DNA of 64,000 nt, from the NCBI GenBank assembly GCA_914767715.1, contig OU612065.1, positions 12,400,001 through 12,464,000 of the forward strand. The letters are read 5' to 3'. The position numbers and the translations under genes were made by a program. The notes beneath the pieces are model-generated. The model did no database searches and had not been told where the DNA came from. It saw only the letters and a list, made by a program, of their open reading frames with translations. Below, piece after piece: positions 36,101 to 48,100 of the stretch. The DNA is from Membranipora membranacea (lineage: Eukaryota > Bryozoa > Gymnolaemata > Cheilostomatida > Membraniporidae). Numbering within the stretch: the stretch's first letter is position 1; each line of letters starts with the position of its first letter.

Positions 36101-39100
36101 AGCTTCACACCAGAGACTGCTGGCTGTCATTTCATATTGGATGAGAACTGTGTGTGTATGGAAGGATTCTATTTGAACAACGAATCTAAAACTTGTACCA
36201 AATGTAGGTCATATTTTTCAACTAGGCTTGACCGTGACCAAAATCACAAAACCTCCCTTTGCACTTATTAACACAAAAAACTGCCATGTTTTGTTACCTT
36301 CTACAATCAGATCCCTTATAGAGAAGGGCATAAAATTATATTCAATTACAGACGGGCTAAGGATTATTTTAGAATCATAATAATAGTAATAATATCCACT
36401 CTATTTTCACTGATCAACATATTGATTGATTTCATATATTTGTCATGATTTTTGTTCTGGGTGTAAACTGTCCATAAAGTAGTGTAAAAAGTGTAAAAAT
36501 ATATAGACTAAAGCAGATTGTTATAATAAAATACGTGAGATTGTAAAAGAGCAGAGGTGGGAAAAATAAAACAGCGACCAGAGAGTTAAAACAGGTTTGC
36601 ATTTATGATGCGGACTAAAACACGATAAAACGAGTCCGTTCCCTTTGACGACCAGATCTTAGGAGCAGGCAGGCGTCCTGATGGCATTGTCTCGATGATG
36701 CTATGAATAAATGAGTCTCATCTCGATAGATCGTCAGCACATACTTCTGACATCTTAGTTTGATCGCTTCGTCTAGACTGAGTTGGATATTAGCACCGTG
36801 TTTTGTGGCTTCATTCAAAATCGATTGCATAGCATTTTGCTGAATACTATACATGTGGGGATAATATAGAAAAATAGCAAACATCAATTTCGACTCAATG
36901 AATGACCCACTCTTAAAAACTGTTTGGTCAGGTACAGCAGATAAAAAGTGAAGTGTATTTGCTACACTATGAAAATAATAAAAAAAACTTTCCATTATTT
37001 TTTTCAGATGAAATACAGAGAGACAACATGACAAACTTTATACTCTATGTGTCGAGTGATGAAGCTCTCATCAGTAGTATGTTTGTGCCTACTGGAGAAC
37101 TCCAATGCCCAAATGCTTCAAACCTAACTGGTCCTGTGAGCCCAATTGAGGCGCCCGGAGGCTCGAGAATTATCAGCATGAGCTATGATGTGTCAAATGG
37201 GACAGTGTACTTTACAGACAGTCAGAGAGTGTGGAAAGCATCAGTAGATGGGCATGGCTACAGGACTGAGCTAGCAGGTGTGGCATAGTTTTATTTTAGT
37301 ACTGTAAAAATACTAATTTTCATACTGTCCTCTCTGTGTTATTACGCTTATTAAAAAACTTTTGTCTGTTGTAAGTTTGTCAACCACTCCCCTTGGTTTG
37401 TAGATATTGGAGCACCGACCAGCATGGTGGGTGCTGAGATCCAGGAGATAGCTGTGAGCACAGCTCGTCAGATGCTCTATGTGAGATACCTAGTGTATCA
37501 GCCGATAACACGACAGGTTCTCACAGTGATCAGACTACTGTCTCTGGATACTCCTAGCCTTCAGCTCGAGTATCTTCTACCTAGACTTCAAACTCATGAT
37601 CACGGTGAAGTCGGGTATGCATCGAGCAATCAATTGTCATTAGTACCATAGTGGAATAAAGTATTCACCAAAGTTCACCTTAAGCTAACCTTATAGGAAC
37701 TCCCAACTAAGCTTGTGAAAAATGAAGCTAGCTTACATCAAGTCACCCCAAAACTAGCTAAACTTAACTCTGGCAAATGATATCTCCTTTAGAAGACATG
37801 TAGCATTTTTGAGCTGAAATCTGATTGCACTGACATGTCATACGTAGCATTTTTGATTTGCTATCTGATTGCGCATGACATGACATTGTTGTTTCTTAGA
37901 GGGTACAGTATAAGACCATGAACTGACTAGTACTTGGTGGCATATCTTGTGTTATATCAGTCAACTTTCTCAACGATGAGTAAAGTAACATCCTGAGAAA
38001 AATTGCCAAATTAAAATATAATGAGTAGCGTTGTATTCTCTTTTTCCACATCTACAGCTCTCGAAGCATCCAGTTTTGTCGCATAATTGTGATAGAGGAT
38101 GTAAAACAAACCTAATACCTAATACAATTAAGTTTACCATGCAAAAATGGTATTCAGTGAAAATTATTTTCTTTTTTAGCATTGACTCCAACATAGTAGA
38201 ATATTATTTCCATCGTAATAATGATACATCAATTGGTGATGAGTACATGTATATTAGAAGGAAAGACCTTCTCTTTCACTACGACAGTCAAGATAAACCC
38301 ACAGGATCTGTAAGTACTCAGCTACTATCACCGCTGATCTGAAACTTGTTCAGTTTTATTTAACCTAGGCCATGGATACCATGTACACTATATGGCTACG
38401 TATAATTTAATTCATTTTGTCGTGTTGTCATGCTAGACGGCAATGTTTTGTTTCATTGAAATACCTTTTTCCCTTCCGACCTGTACATTCATAAATTCAT
38501 AATGAAAATGAATGATCCTTGACTTCTCAGTAATAAAAACCCTGCAAACTATATTGTGGTCCGCCAGCTGCTGTGTCGAATCTTACTTTGATATGATTAT
38601 AGGAGATGCTCTATGCCCTGTTCGCTGATGTCGGATCTCTGGATGATCCATCGACGCTGTCTCAGAATGTACCCACAGTTATGTTGTGGAGTGCAGGACC
38701 AATCATTATCCACTCAATGACGAGGCCTGATGGTAACACCAGTGCACCACTACCTAGCAAAGAATGTTCAGCTCTACCAAAGATGTGAGTGTTACTTTTG
38801 ATAATCATTGGCTGAGGGCTCCCATAACGTTCGAGCCTACACATATGTGGTGAAAAATATCCAAAATCATGTTGCATAGCATGTTTTAGCCTCATTCTCA
38901 TAATTTGTTAATATAGTGACTGATATGACCTAGCACCATTTTAATTGAACACAAAACTATCAATAGCTGAACGCATTGCATTGGTAATTATATGAATAAA
39001 CTGATGTATCAATCCATCCTAAGGTTCGGACGTACAGTTGTCTATGCTGGACAGACCATGAACACAACAGCGCCATGTGATGACTGTGATGGTTTGTGTG

Positions 39101-42100
39101 TCAAGAGGACTACAGATAAAACCACCAGTGTAGATGTGTGTCTATGTGGAGATACAGCCAGTAAAGATGGCTGCTCAAGCGCTACGCCTACTTGTGGTGA
39201 GTACTTCCATTACAATAGTGAAAGTATGAGGATTAAAAAAAACCTCTTTGAGGAATTGCTACAACTAAATTTGATTTTATTTATACAGCTTTTCGTTCAA
39301 TCATGTTTCCCGTTTTCCGTTTTTCAAATCATAAATAAGAAACATAGCCCAAGCCCATTGTTTACCTATATTGGGTCAATCCAGATTATTTTTAATACTT
39401 GTTTATGTAATATTGCCAGATTTCGCATATTGGGCAACAGAATTTCATCAGTCTTTTCTGTCTTGACAGGCAAGCCCTCATGGCTTGCCTGTCAAGTCAG
39501 AAAAGACTTGTATTGGCGGCTAAACTAATGAATAAAATTTAGAGTATCAAGTTGATTAGAACTGATATTTCCCTTTTTAAGAGAACGACGGGTACATATG
39601 TCCAGGATGGGAGACTGGAGATAAGCTGTGTATAAACCGAACACAGTTCTGTGATAAGATCAACGACTGTCCTAATGGCGAGGATGAACATACCTCAGTT
39701 TGCTCAAAGGAATACAGTAAGCCTTTAACTTTTTCATATACATGTCAAACAATTTTTTTTTTTTTCCTTTTGTTTATGCTATAAATTTAGTTTAATTAAA
39801 TAAAAGAATTTGGCATATTAGTAAATAATACAGATAAAATAAAAGCAAGGGCTCAGCTAGATAGTCCGAAGACTAGAGTGACGGCTGTCACGATGGTCAC
39901 CCATGAAGAACACCCACACAAGCCGATAAGTTGAAGCACGAGTCAGCACAGCGCCAGCTGTCAAGCGTAGACCAAAGGCGCTCAGCCAGACCAGACATGG
40001 GATTGTTCCCAGATCCTGTCCAATCTTCCAAAAGGTACCTGTTGTACAGTTTCACACCTGTGTACAACAGGGACCTCCCACCCCTGTTGTTGTTAGCTTG
40101 AATTGTTTTTAGGGCTTTTGACCTCGTATCATGGTTATGTTCTGGCAAAAGTTTTTAAAAGCAACTTTAATAATCTATATTCAAAAATCATTTTTAAAGG
40201 CATAATTTTAAGTTTTTCGAAATATGTGGAAACATGTTCTCCAGGTTTTATGCGAACAATGACTCTCAAAGCAGCTTTTTGTAAATTTTTCATTGGTTTT
40301 AAATTTGTTTCACAAGCATGGCCCCAGAACTCTATGCTATCTATGAGATGGGGATAAAAAAATGTGTAGTAAATATCAGTCAATGTTTTATCATCTAAAA
40401 ATGGCCTAACTGCGCTCATCATTAGCATACGTTAAACACTTCCAATTTCAGTAGCTGTTTTGCCAAAATGATTATCTAATGCACTCCATAATCCCAAAAT
40501 ATTGTATGAAGATGAACATAGATATTGAATTAATTGTTTGTCTGTAATTCTTTAGATTTCTGCAGAGACGGGTTTGTGGTGTGTAACGCTACTATAGATC
40601 GTATGTACCAGTGTGTAGATAAGCAGAGAGAGATATGTGACGGTGTAAGTCAGTGTCCAGATGGCGAGGATGAGAGACACTGCCCAGCTAAACCAGCCTG
40701 CTCACAGTTTACTTGTCCTTATTCAGGTGAGATCCCCACTAGGCGACTATCACTATAACAAAGTGGTGCTCAAGTGTTTACATTGATGTGATTTGGTGCC
40801 TTTGCACTTTGCAAAATTTCAGTCATGTCCCTTGTATTATGATATGGCTCTCGAATAAAGTTAAATAGTTGCTACACCAGTTGACATCATAAGTCATGTA
40901 ATCTCCTTGTCTCTTTGCAGGAATTAGAAGAGAATAGGCTAAAATTATGTTTCAAATCTATTTTAGAGAGATGTTACCACATTAAGGATAGATGTGATGG
41001 CATCCCAGATTGTCCCTCCTTTTCATACGAGCCATACCCTTGTCCGAACTGCCAGCCATCAGCCTTCAAATGTCCAAATGAGTCGAGATGTATCAGCAAG
41101 ATACACGTGTGTGACGGTGATAGAGACTGCCACGATGGGTCGGATGAGATAGGTATGTTTTACAAAAAGTGACTACTGTTATAAAATGATATGAAAAACA
41201 TACATGGGTTACCATCCGTGTGATAATATTACCTTATCCACCTTGTCTTTTAGTAACCTATTTATCGCATGGTGTAATCGAGTTGTTACTCATTGGTCTA
41301 TTAATGTCAACATGAGCTTGGTCAGCGTATAATTTAGTCAGTAATGCATTGGTCAATATTATCCAACTAAATGCATTGAATGTAGCAACCTTGCACCTCC
41401 CTGTTATTCTGCATATAAATGATTCACTTACAACATAGATTGATTATCATACAGGTTGCGATAACTCGACACTAATCTCACACTGCTCTAAGGGTGAGAT
41501 GGCGTGTAAGTCACAGGGACAGTGTATACCTGAGATATGGTGGTGTGATGGCTCTAACGATTGTGTCGATCACTCAGACGAAGCTTCCTGCGCTAATGTA
41601 ACCTGTGACTCTGGTCTCATAAAGTGCAACAGTGTAAGTGTCTTTGACCGGTTTAAATGATTTTAATACGCAAGTAGATTGTCTCATCAAATTAGCAATG
41701 TCACTAACGGATCCTAAAAATGTGCAAAAAACACCTTAATGCATTTTGGATGGTCTTTTTCGGTGCACAACAGAACCAGGCCGTGATCTCATTCATTTTA
41801 TTCACATCTGTTTTGTTTTATGTCCATATACAGACTGGAAAATGTATCCCACCTTCATACCGCTGTGATACTCACTTTGACTGCGAGGATGGGGAGGATG
41901 AGAGTAATTGTCCTGTCACATGTCGGGAGAATGAGTACACATGTCCAGCGTCTGACATGGCACCTGGTCTAACTATGTGTGTGGAGCTGTACAAAGTATG
42001 TGATAACTTCCCTGACTGTATTGGCTCTGCAGATGAACAGCCTGGATGTGGTAAGTGTGATCTTATCAAGTCAAAAAATGTTACATCAGGCTTATCCAAA

Positions 42101-45100
42101 AACTTCCGACTAATTCATTATCAGATGACATTTTATCTATATATCTCGTAATCAATACTCACCATAGACTCCCTGTATTGTCATTTTGCGGCACTTATCT
42201 ATTTTTGAATTGTTTTTTAAAGGTAACTTACGTTATGTGATAAATCAATAAAATGCCTTTTACAATTTATGACCCATCACAGTTTCCATGTTTATTATTA
42301 GAATCTGGAGCTTGTGATCTGAATCCGTGCTTGCCTGACCAGGAATGTATAGTGAACCCACGCGGTGGACATTGGTGTTTATGTCCACCTGGTACAGAGT
42401 TAGCTGAGGATGGTTACTCCTGTGAGCCTCTGAGGCGAACATGTGACATGTGGGGAGCGTGCAGTCAGTCATGTACTACAATACTAGACGATAAAGTCAA
42501 ATGTTTCTGTCGAGATAACTATACTATACAGGAGAATCTCTACACATGCAGACATAATGGTATGATGAGATTCTACTATTTGCTTATTTTTCTTGAATTA
42601 TTTTGATAGCATTTAATTCCATGTTCCAACTGATGGTAACAAAAGAACCAGAGGTAAATGGGCATTTACCAAACAGATTTTCCTGTCAATTTCACAAAAC
42701 ACAGATTTTTGGTTGCTCCCAATGATAGCCTAAATAAAAGAAAAATGGACATGGTAGGGTTACAGATAATTTATCATCGGCGAATGCATACATATTACAT
42801 CTGTGAGTAACTTGCTCTACCCTTGAGGAAAAAGTTAGTATTTATGATTACTCTTTGAAATGATAGCCATGAATCACTGTTGAATTCATGTATTATACAT
42901 ACAGAACTTTATTTAATGACTCATATCTTGCATCCTAGAAAGGGATCATTAGTTGCTGTAATGTACCTTACTGTTTATATTTAGCTGGTCCAGCTAAGCT
43001 GATATTCTCTAATAGACACGATCTTCGCTCGCTCAGTGCAGAGCCCAGCTCTCACTATGATGTCATGATATCTAGTCTGAGGAACACTATAGCTCTCGAC
43101 TTTCACTACGCAAAGCAATTTGTCTTCTGGTCTGACGTTATCGCTGATAAGATATACAGAGGTTCTGTTGACACTAACTCTGAAAATGGTAATAAAATGA
43201 TACTAACAGTTGCGGACTATTAAATATCTCAAAATGTGTAATATATTCTGACAAAGAGAGGATACATTTATGAGAAGAAAATTTCAATCTCAAACCTAGA
43301 AAAATGAGAAACAGGTGCAGCATGCTGTTAGAATCCCACTATCCCTTTGTTATGTAGGAGATTTGTATGACATAAAAGAGGTGATTACTACTGGTCTGCC
43401 TACTGCCGAGGGGCTGGCTGTGGACTGGATAGGAGATCATATTTACTGGGTGGACAGCGGTCTAGACATCATTGAGGTGGCCGACCTGGACGGCAAAAAT
43501 AGATCTACTATAATCTCTCATAGTGAAGAAGATCCGATGGAGAACCCCAGATCTATAGCTGTTGATCCACGAGTCGGGTATGCTTTCGTTCCATCACCCC
43601 GTTCCTCGTTACCTTGCCGACAACAATTATTTAATATCTGATTTATCTGGACACATTTTGACTGCACTTGTCTTCTTACCATAGTAAATAGGTGTATTTG
43701 TAAAATGCATATATTGCATTTGCAAATTTCTCAAAGTATATGAATCTCCCATATATTCAAATTCACCTAATAATTTACTGTTTTTCTGAAATTGATGTGA
43801 GTATATTCCTCTGCTAGCCAACTGATTTTGTTTTTATAAAAAGTAATATTTCATTAACTAAACATATATGGTGTGATTACAGACTGCTGTTTTGGGCTGA
43901 CTGGGGAATAAAACACATCAGGCGAGCTACCATGGCTGGAGGAGATCAGAAGAAGTTGTTTGATGTCAATGATGCTGTATATATACCTGAGGGTGGCTGG
44001 GCTAATGGTCTCACCCTGGATTATGATCAGAAGAGAGTCTACTGGAATGATGCTAAGTTAGTATCTATACGCCAAGGATTGTGAGGAATGTCAGTTCGTG
44101 ACAGTACCCTGTTTGGCTTGTGCTAAAACTAAGCAAGATTGATAGTTTGTTTGGTTAAACTTCTCTCGGTTCCTGGTAGTGCGTTCTATAATTAACCACT
44201 GCAGACAACCTGGGCAATATTTAAACGCTACAATAATATTGGATTACGTTACAGGTCAGACAGCATACAAACTGTGGACTATGACGGTAACTTTTTCCAC
44301 TTGGTACTGGCTGATGATTCATTTCTCAGACATCCCTTTGCAATCTCCGTGTTTGAGAACTGGGTGTACTGGTCTGATTGGCGAACTAATTCTATCAACC
44401 GGGTAACTATAATAGCATGGTCAATAGATGTAGTTGTGAATAAAAACTTCAGGTGATGGAACTCTTCTCCTCTCTCTATCTGATGAAATTTGGTAGTTGA
44501 CAAATTATATTGGTGGCGTCTGATTCAATGAAAGATGCTTGTTGATCCAAATCCCTAAATTCACTCAAATCCTCGCACTTTTTGTCTATCAATTAGGCAA
44601 ATATTGTTCGAAATCGTTCCCTCCGAAGGTATATAATTGCTCCATTAAACAGGTAGCCATCTCAGCATGGATGACTCAGTTGACAATTTTTGTCTGTTTA
44701 AAATAAAAATATATTTTATCCCCAGTTTTCAACTAATAACAAAGCCATCATTTTATACAATTGGTTGCTTTACAGGCTAATAAGTGGAACGGCACCGATG
44801 CACAAACTGTACAAGGTACGATGACTCAGCCTTTCGATCTGAAGGTTTATCATCAAGGAAGACAACCTCCATTAGTAAATGGGCAAAAAGATCTATGTGC
44901 TGTCAGAGGATGTTCTGATCTGTGCCTCAGAAATAGTGTCAATAGTGTGCAGTGTGCCTGTCGACATCTACGGCGCCTTGATGAGGACGGCAAGTCATGT
45001 ATCGGTAAGTGTTACAGAGAAATGATTTAGATTGGTGGTTCAAGAAGACAGTGCCTGGTCAGTGGTTTGCATGACAGCAAGACAACACACCTTCCTAGAG

Positions 45101-48100
45101 ATGATAACATATTTTTCTTGCTGCTGACAATTGGACAATGACTTTTGTCTCTAGTCTTTCTTGATGCTATGAGATAGTGCACACTCAGGTTAATATATTA
45201 ATACTTATCTTTTCAGCGATAGAGAAGTTTATATTGTTGGCCACATCACAGTATCTGACGAGTGTATCCCTGACCAGACGAGAATCGCATGGAGTTATGC
45301 CCACCCTGGCAGCTCCTATTATCGAGGATGTATACATGGTAGACACATATATTACTAGAGATGAGAGAGAACCGAAGAGACTGTTCTGGGCAGATAAAGG
45401 ACTGAAAGCCATTGCCACTACCACTACATCTGGTGATGACCTGACTACTATTATCGATCTCGGTCAAGGTATGGTCGACTTTATATTGAAGTAGTCAAAT
45501 TGTCAATTATATCTTCTTCGCTATAAGTTTGCATCATGTTATGTTATGAGCGTGCAATGTGGCCTGACGAAGAATTCAACTTGTCTGATATGTAAATTAA
45601 TCAGCATCAAGGCTGTCAGAGTCTCAAATCCTGCCTCTGAAATTGAACTCTTGAGCAACATAAAGTATTCGAAAGGTACGAGAGCATAAACCATTACATT
45701 GTCTTACGTTATAGTTACCTTATTTGGTCCATTTTGTACTCTTGCAAATGGTTTTTGCTGTTTCTTCTTATCTAACTGATTCATATTACAGATTTCGGGA
45801 AAGGTAATTAATGCATGCTATATGCAGCTAGACAATAATAATTTCTTTAAATATTAGTAGCGTAGAGTCAACTCACTTCTCAGCCCCGTACTATTTGTTT
45901 AACTTTTTTAAAGTCTCTTCCACATGTTGTTCATAGAGGTGTCTGTAACTGTCCATAGATTGGAAGTACTGTGGCTCAATACCAAGTCCTAGATGTGCCC
46001 CATCATTGTCACCATATACTTGTTTTTTTTATCAGTTCTCAATTCCAAATTAAAACTTTCTACCATAATTTTTTCAGGGATATCACCACAGGTTATAACG
46101 CTAGAACATTATACTTTTGCTTGGTTGGTTTCGTTGAGCCATAGTTGGGATTGCCAAATCTGTTTGTTACCCTGCTAGTTATAATATATTCTCTTTGTAT
46201 TACATTAGGATTATTGTAGTGAAATGAGTTTAGTATGTGCTATGTCTCCACTTGACGGTGTTAAATTAGGTACATGCACCTTCGTTAATCTGCTCGGTGG
46301 ATTAGCTGCTATTTGCTAGTCACATACATCTACTACCGAACCGAAGCAGCACATTGTTTTGTACAGCATGTGGTATTTGGAGTTAAATGCTTTATGTATG
46401 AAAGAAGATCCGCCATGTCTGTGATGTGAAAGCGACACATTGGCATTTTTGGATTACGATTTCTGAACATTATGGCAATAAAAAAGAATGGACACAGACT
46501 ACTACATAATAGAACAGTGCTGCAGCTGTATCTACCCTCTCTGCTCATATTCTACAAACATTGCATGGGTATCATAGAAGACCTGGTCAAGCTGATCAAA
46601 TCTGACAAAGGCAGGCTAGCTGCCGGTTTTTGCTGATGCATTCTGCTACTGCATAGTTGACATGCTCTGTTTTATACTGTATTTGAATAGGAATATGAAT
46701 ATAACGGTTTATTTCCAACTTGTAGCTTTTATTTTTTATATATGCTACATATTGTGCATTGCTCAGGTGGTATAATGATGTATATGATTATAATATATAC
46801 TTGTATATATATACTCTACATAATCCTCTTTACCTTTTTTATGATTTACAGCTGTGAAGTTTGGTTTGGCTGTTGATTACATTAATAAGAAGCTCTATAT
46901 CACAACATACACACTGAGAGCTAAGATTGGACGCGGTACAATAGATGTGTGCGAGTTTGACGGCTCACAAAGAGCCACAATAACTACAGGTCTCAACCAA
47001 CCAACTAAACTTGTCCTACAACCTTCTAATGGGTGAGTTAAAATCCATGACTAATTATAATGTTGACCCAGTTGGCTGAGATTTTTTGACACAGACACAG
47101 CTTCATTAATACTGAAATTGCAAACATATTTTAAAAAGCTAAAACAGGTTCACCCAAGCTGTGCCCCCTTCAAAGTCAAATAATTAAAGTTCGCTAAGGC
47201 GAAAAACATGTTGTTTCACCATCAGCTGTAACACCAGGTGTTGTAGATATTTTTAATAATTTTAATTTAATTAATAATTTCAGAGTAATGATGTCGCTGA
47301 AGTCATTAAAAACCACACAAAGACCAATGCATGTTATGATGGGGCAGTTACTTGTGATAAAGTTAGGAGAGATTTGCATGTTGGAAGATTTCAATGCTAT
47401 TCTGGCCATGAATTATTGATGGTAGTAAGAGTGTTCTCAGTATGGGAAAGTAACTCTCATTCCCTGCACGTCACAATTTTTGAGATTGGCTGAGGCGGCA
47501 AAAAATAGTTTCTTGGATGTAATAATAATAAGTTTCTTGATATACCAAGACTGTATATTATGGTTCTTTGTTTATCATGAAGTTGAACATTACATGCGAA
47601 AAATTGTGAGATTGTCAATGGTCATAACAATCACTCTTGAAATGTAAAGTTTAATAGTATTATATATATATATACTTTTATTGTCAGCAACAATTCATTA
47701 TTACAAATGTTTTTCATGATGTGACATAAATGGCAAAAAAGAAAAATGATACAAACAAAGATTCAACAAAAAATAAGACTATGCCAGTAAACTGAAAAAA
47801 TGTTGCATTAGCCTTTTCTTAAACATATTCAAAGTAAGAGTGCTTCTCAATGTAGAGGGTAAAATATTAAAGTTTGTTGCTATTTTGTGGTTTAAGTTGT
47901 CTAATGGAGGTTTAAGTAAGTGTGTAATTATAGTAAATGACTTTGATTCATGTTGCAGCACGATGTTTGTGGTTGATGATATAGATGGTTACGCTGCCAT
48001 ATATCATATGTACATGAACGGCAGCTTTCTCAATTCAACCAAAGAAGAAAGCAACATATTATGTGATGTCAAGTTTGTCAACACCAAGAGTAAGTAATTG

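Larger units (their letters stand above)
33907..39196 (+). other. LRP beta-propellers A and B with EGF modules
   Basis: Exons 33907-35842 form propeller A and exons 37008-38784 form propeller B. EGF-like modules follow at 36090-36203 ([12 protein letters not shown]) and 39024-39196 ([17 protein letters not shown]). The blades are degenerate: [16 protein letters not shown] and GTVYFTDS replace YWTD. The fold assignment rests on position, strand pattern and the later propellers. Many N-glycosylation sequons are present. Confidence 0.7.

Noticed and set aside
40915-40966. Acceptor at 40920 for the LRP exon 40967-41152
   Set aside because: With the preceding phase it creates an in-frame stop. 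The acceptor TTTTAG at 40966 is in phase and rebuilds a class A module.
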